Both the position numbers and the translations under genes were made by a program. The notes under the pieces were generated by a model that was given only the letters and a program-made list of their open reading frames with translations, made no database searches and was not told where the DNA came from. Positions 33,786 through 45,321 of a stretch of DNA of 64,000 bases are shown one piece after another. Every line of letters begins with the position of its first letter. Position 1 is the first letter of the stretch. The stretch is taken from assembly GCA_022495995.1 (NCBI GenBank), contig JAFEMH010002077.1, positions 124,001-188,000 on the forward strand, in the 5' to 3' direction. This DNA comes from Adenophora triphylla var. japonica (lineage: Eukaryota > Streptophyta > Magnoliopsida > Asterales > Campanulaceae).

Positions 33786-34390
33786 TGTTTTGGTAGAAAA
33801 AACAATAGAGTAGAATCTTAACTTTGCTTAGTGTGTGGATTGAACAATAAGGAGGGAACTGTGGAATTCGATTATATGGAACAAAAGCATGAAAAAGAGA
33901 TAATGACACCACGATTTGTTAACGAGGAAAACCTTGGAGGTGATAACCTCTTTGGAAAAAACCCCGGGAGTTAGGTCTTCAACCTTAAAAGTTTCACTAT
34001 AATGATCAAGAATACAACTTTGGAAGACAATGGAGAGGATTACAAGAGCTTTGTGTGTTGAGTGTGTGCGTATGAGCGTTAGTGTGTTTTTCCTTCTCCA
34101 TTTCCCCTTAAATACAAGTAGATATGAAAGAGTCAATATGGTTCCTATAATCTCGGCATTTTGGTTTATCACTTCAACCATCGTGAGACCAAGTCGCCCT
34201 AGCCGTTTGAAGGTCTGTTGAACGTGCTTGAAGATTGTTCCGCATTCCTCTCTTAATTACTGAAAAATAATAATAAGAATATTAGGAAATATTTGAACAA
34301 GTAAATATTAAAACAATACTTACAGTGTAATGACATCTCGATATGCAGGATCAATTGAAGATGTTGCCATGTTGAAAAATGCCCACAACA
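33786..34390 (-). repeat. 5' LTR of element C
   Basis: 605 bp, same length as the left LTR, about six differences by eye, mostly transitions. Followed by CCTGT (34391-34395), the right target-site duplication. Confidence 0.93.
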
Positions 34391-34395
34391 CCTGT

Positions 34396-36450
34396 GTTGT
34401 GCTCACCTGTAGCTGTCGGAGAGTCTTAGACAACCGTTGCTGTTGGGAGATAGCTGTCGAGGGTCTCATGCTACCATTGATTCTGCTGGGGATAAGTGTA
34501 GCTGCCGATGAATTCACGCTACTGCTTTTGTTGCTCTTTTACCGGTTTTGCTGCTGGACGGTCTTTGTTGATGGTTTGACTTTTGTGTCCTGAGCTTCGT
34601 TTGGTAAGCCGGGGACTTTGCTTTTGTCTGTGCTTCGAGGCTACTGATCTTTGGAACTTTTACTTGGTAAGCCGGGGACTCTGCTTTCTGGGGAGTTGGC
34701 TTCTTCGGGACTTTTGCTTGGTAAACCGGGGAATCTGCTTTCTGGGGCGTTGGCTTTTTGGGACTTTTGCTTGGTAAGCCGGAGACTCTGCTTTCTGGGG
34801 AGTTGGCTTCTTTTTGGTGCTTTGGGGCCGTTTGATCTTGTTGCGCTCTGCTTGGGAGATTAACATAGGTACGGCTTCTTTGTCTCAGTATATCATGCGA
34901 AATAGGTTCTTGAAGTCGCCGAGACTGATTAGCATTATTGTCTGGATTCTGGGGCAGCTGGGGCTCTTCTTTCTTTGGCAAGCATTGTTTGGGGGCTGAG
35001 GCTACCACTTGTCGACGCTTGCTGGATGGCCGTTCACAGGATGGTCTTTGCAACACAGGCTTTGAAGTCGTCGGGACTGGTGATCATTATTGCTTGGATT
35101 CTGGGGCAGCTGGGGCTCTTTTTTTTTTTTCTTTGACAAGCACTGCTTGGGGGCTGAGGCAACTGGGGCTCTTTCAGATGATGCTGGTGAGATCAGATGG
35201 CTGGACCTTTGGAGAAAGGATTCCTACGTATCCCTTAAAGGGGAATCAAGCCAAATCGTAGTTCGGGGCCTTATGAAGATAATAGAGGCGGGGTTTGTCA
35301 CCTGCGGGATTTGGAATCTTTGTCCAGAACTGTGATTCGAGGGGCATTCTTCACGATCAAATTACGATCACCTGATTATTGTACTCTGCGGGGGGAGACA
35401 CAACACTCTAGACACTTTGCATTTTATTTAACCTCTTGCTTATGCATTATTAATCTTTTGTTGCATAAGTCCATCTCAGCTGGGGAGAATAGGAAGTAGG
35501 GAGGGTTTTGCACGGCTTGATGAGTAGATGTGTAGGTAGCCATTATGCTATGAGGGATTGTGTATAGGACGAAAGTGCTTATAATGAGGTGTAACCTCTC
35601 CCGTGAGGTGGAAAAGCGATATGGCTCGGCTAGGCAAGTCGGGGATGCTCCCGGGAGTACTGCCTGCAGCAGGTCCATTGCTAGTTGAGGATAAAGTGTA
35701 TCGCGCGTCTGAGACAGCAAGCAGCAGAGGGGGGCAGAGAGCGATCCCGGCTTGGCGAAGCCCCAGTTGATAGTGCAAAGCAAACCTGGAGGGAATCTAG
35801 TAAGGAAAGCCTGAGGGATACCTTAACCAGAGCCCTAGCTTGAGGAAATTCCATGCAGCTTCATCGCAGGCATACTCATCTTGTGGCCGAGGAGGCAACC
35901 CATCATTTCAAATCGTAGTCAATCAGTCGCTGGACAAGACTCGGAAATGTTTACGTGCAGGGGCATATCTTTCGAATGGTGGGAAATGAATCCCGAACTT
36001 CTGTATGACACTCTCGCTTTGGGTTTGACTCTTTTGGGAGAGTATTAAGCGTTACAAGGTGTGGAGAGTGTATGGAAGCCCCTGATGACCGAAACGGTGT
36101 TTAGCTCTATCTTCCTATGATGTACAAATAGAAGACTTGTCGAGACACTTGAAAAACTGTCTTATTCGTGATGATCACAAGGCTGCTTAAAACCCTTTAT
36201 TGATGTTCGGGTTAGTCAACCGCCAAAGCCGATATGAGCGAATATTTTTATCAATCCTGAGGAGAAAGCCCACTGATATCGAGAATCAAACTCGGACGGA
36301 TAGACAGTGTATGGGAACGGCCCTTGCTGAGACCAGATTTTCTGAGATTTGTTTGTGATTTCGACCGGACCAGTTATGGTTGCCTACGTTCCCCTCCATA
36401 GGAGGAGCTCAGGTCGCCGTAGTTCGGGCTTATCCCGAATGAAAAGAATG
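34396..36450 (-). other. 3' half of element D interior with tandem repeats and CTACG...CGTAG motifs
   Basis: 34600-34815 carries about four imperfect copies of a unit of roughly 54-60 bp (GGTAAGCCGGGGACTCTGC, TTTCTGGGGAGTTGGCTTC). It encodes a repeated Pro/Lys-rich stretch (PTPQKAESPAYQ) in a minus-strand frame at 34514-35056. That frame is sense for D, but I see no known domain and doubt it. Another repeat (GTCGGGACTGGTGATCATTA-like, GGGGCAGCTGGGGCTC) is at 34905-35175. Motif copies lie at 35223-35262 and 36382-36424. Confidence 0.5.
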
Positions 36451-39400
36451 AATGTTGGAATTCGAGGATCTGAGGACCTTTGAGGATTTTGAGAATTTAG
36501 AAACATTTCCTCTTAGAGTGTCAATGGGAGAGATGGATGTGAAGCCCCAGTGGGACATTCACGGCAGGTGTTTGCGGAGGAGGAAAGAAATGTGCTCACA
36601 TGAAACATCGAACGAACGGATGGAATTTGCACAATCTTCACTTGACGGTCCTTTGAGCCGGGATAGTCTTGGCTCTGCTTTAAGCAATAATCTGTTTTAG
36701 ATCTCGACGATATTGGAATGAAACTGCTATCCGGTAGGAACTGCGACTGGGCTTCAGGGTTTCGATCGGTCTTTGGGTAATTCGAGATATCATGACCTCT
36801 TAAAACGAGAGGTCGGATGGGCTTTTTATTGACTGGACCTCTAAAGATGAGAGGTTGGCTCTTGGGTATGTGTTTGGGATTTCTAAGGCGAGGGAATCCA
36901 TGATTGCATCTTCAATGCCTCTAAGAATGAGAGGTCAATCTTGGCTTTGGCTAAAGGCAAAGGTAAGGATAACGGTAATGGGAATGTCCTCTAAAAATCG
37001 AGAGGACGGCTTGAGATCAGTTAGAGGTAATGGTGAGGGGACATCCGTGCTGTCTCTTTATTCACTGTGAGACTCCTCTTGAGTAACGACCGGGTCCTTC
37101 GAATTTTGCTTTTGAGAGGATCGCTGGGGACTAGGCTCTCTTTCTTTTCTTTTCTTCTTTTTTTTTTATTTCTCTTCTTTTTTTTTTTGTATTTTTGTCT
37201 CTCTCTTTTTTTTCAATTTTATTTTTTGAGAGGAGAATTTCAGCTAGTCCCCAGGATGGATCATTGCTTTCCGTCATTCTTGAGCTTGGAGACGGTCAAT
37301 CTTTCTTTGAATCACGGGAGTCTCAAGGATAGTCCCTCTTCTTCTAGCGATGGCTAAATGGGCTTCAAAATATGCCGATCTTGAACCGAAAGGGTATTGC
37401 TTGGTGAGGATACGGTAATGGTTTTCCTAAGGGTGAAGGTTTCAACCGCAGTCCCTACCGGATGATCCGAACGAGATCAAGTCTTCGTTTGCTTGCTTAA
37501 GCTTACTCTGAGAAAGATCCGTGCAAATTCATCGAACAATGAGATGGTGAGGACGAAGGAAGATATGTGAGCACAGGGGATGCGAGATGGGGAATTGGTG
37601 AGCCCCACTTTGAGAAGGTTATCAGTCTGTTTTCTTACTCTGATCGATTTAAACATTAGCCATTTCAAAGCGTTGGTCGGTGAGCAGCACAAGTGATCAT
37701 TTGGAATAAGACCATTTCAATCGAGTGTAACGCAGGTATGCAAGTAATGTCTCAAATCTAGCAAGAATAGAAACAAAGATTTTATCACTGCAAAGCAAAA
37801 CTGGTCCAACTTGGACTCGACAGACTCATGTCCAACAGCGGACATTCTAGACCCTACGAGGACTGATTGACTTCTTCAACATTGGATGGACGGAAGAGCA
37901 TCGTTGCCATCGGTGCGGTGAGGACCCTTCTCAATCTTTCTGTCCTTCATAAGTCGCCCTCCTTATCTTTAGCAATCTGAGCAAACAACCGGGCCTCACG
38001 CTCACAAGGAAAAACCCATCTTCAAGGGTAGCTCGCAACTTTTCGATGGACGCACCATTTGCACTTTGCTGACCCATGGGATATGAACTTCCAGATTGGT
38101 GGGCCATAATCTTCTCTGCCCCGAGCATTTTGAATTTCGAATCAGATGGACGACCGCTCGGGCACTTGAGCTGCTTCCGCCTCGGGAATATGGACCAATG
38201 AGCGCCGGGAATGAGAGCGCACACCCAACTTCCCGTAGCCTTGCAAAGGTGAATAGGTGAGAGCGTGTATAGACGGAGGGTAGAGAATCTTGAGGAGGTA
38301 CGGGAGAGGGAAGAATACGGAAGGAGATGGACTCATGCAACACTTTATTAATCTTCAAGTAGAAATCGATGGCTTTTAAGTCCTAGGAACGGTTGGGAAA
38401 GGCTAACCCTTTATTCACACAATCTAGACCTCGGGGGAACCTATGGACACATCATTCAAAAATATACCAAATGTATTGGTTCAAAATTAATAATAGTCGA
38501 TAATACCTAAACAAAACCAAAGCATTTATGGGACGCACGAGCAGCCCCAATTTCTGGAGAAATTTGGGCAGCATAACGGGTATTCCTGAAAAATTTCAAG
38601 GAAAAATCCAGCATGACCTCTCGTCGGTGCACGTTGACAAAGCGACATGATCTCTCGTTAGAACATGCCGTGGGAACGACATGTCCTCTCGTGAAACCAT
38701 GTTGCGATGGCAACATGCCCACACGTGCTAGGTTTTGGGGTAGGTACGAAAGTCCATTAGAAATTTTGAAAAAAATCATTTTAGTGTATTTGAAAATGTC
38801 GTGTCAAAAACTAACCGTTTTGGGTGAGGTTTAAATGTGTGGAGCCACCTATAACGCACTAGGGGGATGGGTTTGACATTAGGCGCTCAAGCGTAGGCAA
38901 ATTTCATGGCCGTCCGCGATGCCGTCAATCGCACCCGAGGGTTCTAGATCTACGTGAAGTAGTGCGCGGAATGGCTATGTTCCTTTATTTGCGAAAAAAT
39001 GATTTTTTTATTATTTTTTTTATTTGAAAATGGGTGATAAAGAAAAAAAACAACACACACACGCCCCACAGAGCACAATAATCAAGGATCGTAGACTTGA
39101 TCATGGGGATTGCCCATAATCACAACCTGCACAATGGAAATCAAATCCTGCAAAGTGGCCACCTTCTGTCGCGGGACACAGGACATCAAAGGTATGCTTT
39201 GTCGCGTGACAGAGGAGTCACATTACCAGAATCTGAACAATGAACAAAACAGCCCCAGCCTCCAAGCATCAAAACAATATCTCAAGCCCCAACACAAGCA
39301 AAATCAACATTAAGCCCCATCACAACAATCAGGAAGCAAGGGAAGGGGAATAAAACAAAGCACCAAGTGCATTTACATACATAAAATGTCATACAACAAG

Positions 39401-39476
39401 GCACACACAAATGAATGAGAATGATGTTGAACATAAGCGAAAGTTTGACCCACTTTTTGAAAAACAAGTTTCAATA
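36451..39476 (-). other. Leader-side interior of element D, no gene recognised
   Basis: About 3 kb. 36786-37020 has four short inverted repeats of the type GACCTCT...AGAGGTC, related to text at 24470-24510. An exact 11-bp inverted repeat CTGGGGACTAG/CTAGTCCCCAG (37124-37134 and 37244-37254) flanks a long pyrimidine tract. 38610-38720 has three repeats of ACATGACCTCTCGT type. Minus frames at 37931-38358 look like no family I know. Two TGTCGCG(T/G)GACA motifs lie at 39167 and 39200. GAAAGTTTGACCC next to the primer site is shared with A and B. Confidence 0.5.
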
Positions 39477-39494
39477 TCCCCAGCGGAGTCGCCA
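39477..39494 (-). other. Primer-binding site, element D
   Basis: Minus strand TGGCGACTCCGCTGGGGA, one base from the LTR end at 39496. Identical to that of B. Confidence 0.85.
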
Positions 39495-39587
39495 CTGAAT
39501 GTGCGCTCGCAGAAAAAAATAAGGAGTCGCCACGCCGTTTTTAGAGGAAACATTGAAAACCTTTTTTTTTTGAGAGAGAAAATACGG

Positions 39588-39662
39588 GTTCGGGGGTCAG
39601 GTTACGTGTTGGGAAGAACCGAGAGTTCACCCAACACGCCTCGTCCGTAGACGAGTCTTTCA
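39588..39662 (-). promoter_or_regulatory. Paired LTR hairpins (element D copy)
   Basis: Minus strand first hairpin CTCGTC-TACG-GACGAG. The second hairpin has arms CGTGTTGGG and CCCAACACG with an outer G.U pair, loop starting TGA and ending CTT. The arms differ at several positions from A (CATTTCGGG) and E (CGCGTCGGG), but each has its matching partner. The block ends TGACCCCCGAACC. Confidence 0.65.
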
Positions 39663-40550
39663 ATTTAAACATCCAAGCAAATCCAAAAGTGTGTGCAAGT
39701 GTTGATAATGAACAAATATGGTAAACATGCATTTTATTAATATGAATCGAGGCTTATAACTCGTGAGCCCATTATTTAGGGAGGCCACATCCCTGCTACA
39801 ACAGTCTAAAACAGATTACAAGAGAAAAGGTTTCTGCAGATAGGTCACGATATGTCGCATGACACATGATATAGGTGACCACATATGTCGCGTGACACAG
39901 AATCACCTTGGAACAATGTGTCGCGTGACATACAGAGGCCATTTGCAGAAACTTACACAATGAACACCAGAATCAACAACAACTAACACAGATCTAATTA
40001 ATTGACCACATTAGATACAAAATACAGAAGTAACGACAAATCGACCCCGGGAGTGTGGATATGGGTAGATCCACACCCCCTTGGGGTTTAAACACCAAAT
40101 TCAAGCAAGTATTCAACAATAGTAGCTCAATTACACAGATTAGATAAGTTAAACAGAGAGATTGCGATTGGGATTCAGTAATCTAGACAGGTAGAGTCTG
40201 ATTACTGAATCCTAACAGAAGTAGACAATAGAATTATGAAGAATTGAGTAGAAGGAAGAGAGAAGAGGGAGTTTGAGATTTGTTACCCTTGTTGCTTCCA
40301 CGAATTCTGTATCAAGTTAGATACAGAACCCTTCAATTTGCTGCTTCTGGTCTTGGGGGCCTGAGAGAATTGGTGCAAAGGATCCAAGTGGTTTTGTTTG
40401 GGAAATGGGTTTGGATTGGAGGGAATTGGGTAGGTTGAAGGTAGGAGAGAGAGAGAGAGAGAGTTGTGTTTGGGGGATTCGTTACGATGCAATTTCTGCA
40501 GAGTAACAGTAGGCTGAAGTTGGGATCCATTTCTGAGAGGGGGAGGGTCT

Positions 40551-40633
40551 TATTTATAGGCTGCAGTTAGTGGTCACCTTGTGTCGCACGACTATACGCA
40601 ACCACTTTCCATGCCTCGACTTGTCGCGTGACA
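40551..40633 (-). promoter_or_regulatory. TATA box and palindromes in U3 of element D
   Basis: TATAAATA on the minus strand at 40551-40558. Upstream in transcription direction, a diverged TGTCGCACGACT begins 23 bp away (40582-40593) and a good TGTCGCGTGACA lies at 40622-40633. The layout parallels B and E with a different palindrome sequence. Confidence 0.6.
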
Positions 40634-40895
40634 CAAGGTGGCCTCAACCGTTTTTGGCGCCAAAACCAGTTTCTGGAACATTCAGGCCTAAATACCTAAA
40701 AAGTCCAAAAAGGTTTATTCCCAACAGGTCCCTTGGCATGAGTAAGGTACCAAAAGGTACTTCCTTCGCGGGAAACTTATGAAATGTTTCCGGAAGTCTC
40801 GAGATAGGTCGGGAATTTACCAAAACGCCCCTTAATGCAATTTTATTACATTAAAATACATCTAGAAGGTTGCGAATTTGATTGGCGTACTTACA

Positions 40896-41727
40896 GATAG
40901 CCTCTGCAGATTTGGACTATGAGCTGACAGTCAGGACCGTGACTACCCGACAAGAACTGTTCGAGAAGGCCTACAACGTGGCACTGACTGAAGAGAGAAA
41001 GGAGAAGAAGAATGGAAAAGGCCCGAAGTCTGAGGTCGTTGATTCTGACAAGAAGGACCCAACCAAGAACGATTGGAATAACAAGAATGGTAAGAACAGA
41101 ACTGGGGCGACTGAGAAAGTGCCCGAAGCTTTCACCCCTCTGACAGTGAGTCGTACTGAGATCCTCAAAATTGTCGAGCCAGGTCCACCTGCCCCTATGA
41201 ACCCAACAAATAAGTTCAGAAGGGACAACAGCAAGTACTGCGACTATCACAAGGATACGGGCCACACTACGAAAGATTGTATGAGCTTGAAACACATCAT
41301 TCAAAAGTGGTTCGACAGTGGGAGACTCGACATGTATGTAAAGAGATCTCAGCCGGGTGGTGGTGAGCGAGCTGCTGGTGCACAGCAAGAGCCAAGACTG
41401 GCTAGATTAAATTTGGGGGTTATTACTGAGCAAGCCAGCAACACCGCCCTAAAACAAAAGATATTTCAGCTCAACAAGGCCCCTCATGTGCCACCTAGAA
41501 GCTACATCAGGGACGAGATGATCAGTTTCTACCCGGACGAACTGACGACTAATGCAGTGGCTAGAGAGCAAGTTCTTGTTATCCCATGATTAATTGATGG
41601 GTGTACGACGAGCAGACTCTTGATAGACATGGGGGCCTGCAAGGATATTCTGTTTTACAAGAAGTTCAAGGAGATGGGACTCTCAAAGGAACAACTCAAA
41701 TGTTATGATGGTAGATTGGAAGGCTTC
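40896..41727 (+). pseudogene. gag C-terminus and protease start, element F
   Basis: Reads open from the D junction: YELTVRTVTTRQELFEKAYN, a Lys-rich linker, and a zinc knuckle CDYHKDTGHTTKDC at about 41240-41280 (all four C-C-H-C ligands present). Next are FQLNKAPHVPPRSYIRDEMI and the protease start with a TGA stop at 41587-41589. Beyond it LLIDMGACKDILFYKKF carries the active-site Asp (D-M-G, usually D-G/T-G). Interrupted by element G inside the protease. Confidence 0.85.
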
Positions 41728-42925
41728 TGATGGATGTGGTTTTACCCATCCTAAGGATATATTTCCTAGCTTATTTGGTGCTCGAAACCTTGAGAATTTA
41801 ATGTATTTTGTAGTATTTTGAAAGTACAGGGGTTGAAGTGCAATTACTGATAAAACGAAGGATTTGAGCGTACTTTGGAAGTTTTTGGATCAAATTGCAA
41901 TTCTGAAAAATATGGGACAAAACTGAAATTACGAAGTTCAAGGGTCAAAACGTAAATCTTGGAAATTTAGGGACCAAACTAGAAATATGGAATATTTGGA
42001 GGAATTTGATTTAATAAAATTCATTGGCCAAAGTAAAATATAAAGGTCAAGGACTAAAGTGCAAAACTTGAAATTATAGTGATTAAAGTGCGACTATGTA
42101 ATAGCGAGACGAACCGAATCAAAATGGTCCAAACCAAGGCTGGCCGAGAAACTGCTGCTGCTGGTCGAGGAATGCTGTTGCTGGCCGAGGCTGATTGGAC
42201 TGCAAGGGGCTGCTTGGGGCCAAGGTTGAAGGAGAATTGGGCCAAGACTGATAAACTGGGCCAAGGTTTGGGCGGTCGCTGGAATGGCTTGGGCGACCGC
42301 ACAAATGGAATTCTTGGCCGAGGAAAGTCTCTGTATACATGGGCGTCCGCGTAGGCAGTGGTGGGCGACCGCCCACCAATGTTTTGCAACGGATTTAATT
42401 TCGTCACAAATTAATAAAAACGAATCAGCAACAGAATTAGCACAGAATCAGTGACGGATTTCGGGAGATTTTCTATTTTGACTAGGATTTTGACCAGATT
42501 CTTATTTCCAAAAAGGATTTTCACCTACCTCCTCCTATAAAAAGAACCCTAGACTAGTTTTTGATGATCTTTTTAATCTTTTGATCTTTTATTTTTTTTT
42601 TCATTCTTTCTCTATATTTTTTATTCCCTTTTATCATAGTTTAGGTTTGTATTTATTTTTGAAGATTCAAGAACAAGGTTTTGATTAATTTATTTTAATG
42701 GCCATTCAAGGCTAAATTATTTAAATCATGGCTTGAGGTAAGTAACAATTTAATCTTTATGCTAGGATTTTAATTCTTTCTATCTCTCTTTCGTTCTTGT
42801 TCTTCTTAACGATTTTAATTATTGTTCTTGAGATCAATTGTATTGACCTTGTGGAATATACTTTTGACCTCTTGAATTTATTTGGATACAAACCATTTCA
42901 CTTGCATGAATGATTTGTGATTTGA
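41728..42925 (+). repeat. 5' LTR of element G, 3'-truncated
   Basis: Matches 47317 to about 48508 with scattered differences and small indels. TATA box TATAAAAAG at 42536-42544. Upstream, inverted repeats built of GCGGTCGC/GCGACCGC (42272-42300) and GTGGGCG-AC-CGCCCAC (42361-42376). Similarity ends near 42925; the rest of the LTR, present in the right copy to 49012, is gone along with the primer-binding site. So this copy cannot be reverse transcribed in the normal way. Confidence 0.85.
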
Positions 42926-43105
42926 ACAAGTTTGTTTAATTGGTGTATGCTTGGTCGGCGTTCTTTGAATCCTACATTAGAGCCATTGAACGACGACATT
43001 CATAGATTAGGTCGGCGTTTGAAAGAACTTGAATGAAAAGAGGGCAATTCCCTCGAAAGTGACATAAATCCTTCTACGACCGAGGTAGAAGAGGAAGAAG
43101 TCGCG

Positions 43106-45321
43106 ATGGCAATCCCACCGGCTCAAAGCATGCAGGACTTTTGTCGTCCTAGAGTCGATGCCTCCATATCTTGTATTGTGTTATCGGAGGAGGCAAAGAA
43201 CTTTGAAGTCAAGGGTCAATATTTTAATATGTTGCCCATGTATCAAGGCCTACCGGCCGAAGACCCTTTGACTTTCTTGCATGAGTATACGATGATAGTA
43301 TCTCACTTTCCGAGCAAAATAGGTGTAACCGATGAGAAAATAAGATTAAAGTGCTTCCCCTACACTTTGAAAGGGGCAGCCAAGACTTGGTTTATGATGT
43401 ACCACCTAGAAGTATAAGCACGTGGGATCAATTACATGATGTGTTTTTACAAAAATATTATCCCCATCCTACGTTAGCTAATATGAGGCAAAAAATCATT
43501 GGATTTGCCCAAGAAGTAGGTGAGCCTTCTTGGGACCGATTTAAAATGATGTTAGTGCAATGTCCCCATCACAATTTTTATTTTCCCTTGCTTAATCAAA
43601 CTTTTTATGATGGCTTGAATAATGTTAATCAAGCCATGGTTGACAATGCGGCGGGGGGCACACTAGGAGCCAAAACTCCCCAAGAGACTCATGATTTATT
43701 TGAGATGTTGGGTGCTAATTCCCAACAAAAGAGTGCAAGGGGTAAGGCTAGGGGAGTACATGAGTTAGAGGGTAATGATAATTTTTCTAAACAAGTATCT
43801 CAATTAATTGCTATGTTGAATGCTAAATGCACCTCTCTTGGTGCTAATGTTGTGCAAGATGCTTGTTCTATTTGTGGTCTCCTTACTCGTACTACTAACT
43901 TTTGTCCTAGTGGTGCGCAATTTATTTCTAATGATGAGCAGGTACATGCACTAAATGGATACAACCCAAGGCCTCCAAAAAATAATCCATATAGCAACAC
44001 TTACAATCCGGGGTGGAGGAATCACCCTAATTTTTCATGGGGAGGAAACCAAGATAATCAAAATTAACCCCTACACACTCCACCACCCCAAGGACAATTG
44101 GAGACTAGGAAAGAGCCTTGGGAAGAGGCATTGGAAAGAATGAGGTTGGAGCAACAACAAGAATCAAGGCAACAGAGTGTCGCCATCAAAAAGCTTGAAA
44201 CTCAAATAGGGAAACTTGCTGAAGCCCTTCAAGGTCACAAGCCCGAAATGTTTCCGAGCCAAGGACATCAAGCAATGGCCATATCTACACTACAGAATGG
44301 CAAAGTGGTAAGTCAAGAGGTTTGTTCTCCTTCTTCTTCTTCTCCTCCTCCTCCTCATCCTCCTCCTCTTTCTGAAGAAGATGCTGAAAAGAGTACATGT
44401 GGATTGGGGGAAAAATCCAAAGACACTTATATATCCCCCAAGCCATATGTACCACCGGTGCCCTTTCCCGATCGATTGATGAGACATAAGTTAGAGCATC
44501 AAATGAAAGAATTGATGGAGATGTTCTCCAAAGTTAGCATAAATCTCCCACTGCTAAATGTGATTAAAAATATTCCGGCCTATGCAAAATTTTTCAAAGA
44601 ATTAAACTCCAAAAATCCTAGGTATGGAAAGAATGAGATGTTGATCATGGGAGAGAGTGCTAGTGCCATAGTTCGACAAGACCTCCCACCTAAACTAAAG
44701 GACCCCGGAAGTTTCACAATTTCTATTACTATTGGGGACTCTAGTGAGGTGAAGGCGATGTTAGACCTTGGTGCTAGCATTAATTTATTACCATACTCCA
44801 CATACTTGAAATTGGGCTTGTCCGAGTTGAAGCCCACCACAATGGCCCTCTATTTAGCGGACCATTCTATTAGGAGACCAATGGGCATTGTGGAGGATGT
44901 GTTGGTTCAAGTGGGGACCTTGATAGTCCCCGTTGACTTTGTGGTTATGGATATGGTTAGTGGAGGAAGTACGAGTAGAGACCCTATTATTTTGCTAGGC
45001 CGTCCGTTCATGGCCACAACTAACACAATAATAAATGTGGGGAATGGGAAATTGTCCATGATAGTAGCGGTTGAGAAGATAGAAATTTCAGTTAATAATG
45101 TGATGAAACACCCCATGGACAATGATGGGGAAGATTGTGAGTCCTTAGATGACATAGAGGAGGATAAGTGTGCTAAAGTAGATAAGTGTGACGGTGAGAA
45201 TTCTAGGGATAAAGCGGACGTTCATAATATGGCTAGTAACAACAAGGCCGACAAACACTCTTTGAGTGACGGACTGTATCACCCCCTAGACCGACCCCAT
45301 AAGGAGTCGGTGTCAAAATGA
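43106..45321 (+). pseudogene. Athila-type gag-protease of element G
   Basis: gag begins MAIPPAQSMQDFCRPRVDAS, with the core FEVKGQYFNMLPMYQGLPAEDPL... One frameshift near 43400 leads to STWDQLHDVFLQKYYPHPTL. Then a zinc knuckle-like CSICGLLTRTTNFCP and the Athila-typical NPYSNTYNPGWRNHPNFSW. An in-frame TAA (44065-44067) interrupts before a coiled segment (EEALERMRLEQQQE). The protease has MLDLGASINLLPYS, the Athila form of the active site, and ILLGRPFMAT (about 44760-45010). A TGA at 45319-45321 ends the frame; it continues in the same frame beyond. Both stops could be single C to T changes. Confidence 0.88.

Larger units (their letters stand above)
24562..34390 (-). mobile_element. Element C: complete defective Tat-like element, young LTRs
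   Basis: Identical-length LTRs of 605 bp (24562-25166 and 33786-34390), both TG...CA, flanked by a perfect 5-bp target-site duplication CCTGT (24557-24561 and 34391-34395). The primer-binding site is next to the right LTR, so the element reads on the minus strand. gag, protease, RT, RNase H and integrase are present but broken in many places. An antisense gene occupies the 3' region on the plus strand. The LTRs differ at only about six positions by eye, so insertion is recent although the coding region is badly decayed. Confidence 0.93.
24460..40895 (-). mobile_element. Element D: non-autonomous Tat-like element (interrupted by element C)
   Basis: Consists of 24460-24561 and 34391-40895; element C (with its CCTGT duplication) separates the parts. 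The 5' LTR is 39496-40895, the primer-binding site 39477-39494, and about 5.2 kb of interior remain. No gag, protease, RT or integrase can be read. The interior carries CTACG...CGTAG motifs in the same order as the 3' region of B. This suggests an element that lost gag-pol (LARD-like), with its 3' LTR removed where B now begins (24459/24460). It abuts element F at 40896, so it was probably inserted into F's gag. Confidence 0.65.
39496..40895 (-). repeat. 5' LTR of element D
   Basis: 1400 bp; on the minus strand TGTAAGTACGCC...CATTCA. It holds a TATA box TATAAATA at 40551-40558 and an internal primer-site-like copy at 39523-39532. The paired hairpins are at 39588-39662. The near-palindrome TGTCGCGTGACA or close variants occur at 39853, 39886, 39919, 40582 and 40622. 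A (GA)n tract is at about 40448-40462. No partner LTR is visible in the window. Confidence 0.8.

Noticed and set aside
34514..35056. 180-residue minus-strand frame in element D with PTPQKAESPAYQ repeats, as a possible real protein
   Set aside because: Explained by a tandem DNA repeat; no conserved domain at either end, though it is sense for D, so I keep only a note under the region.
37067..37357. 96-residue plus ORF with Phe/Leu run resembling a membrane segment
   Set aside because: Translation of a pyrimidine tract.
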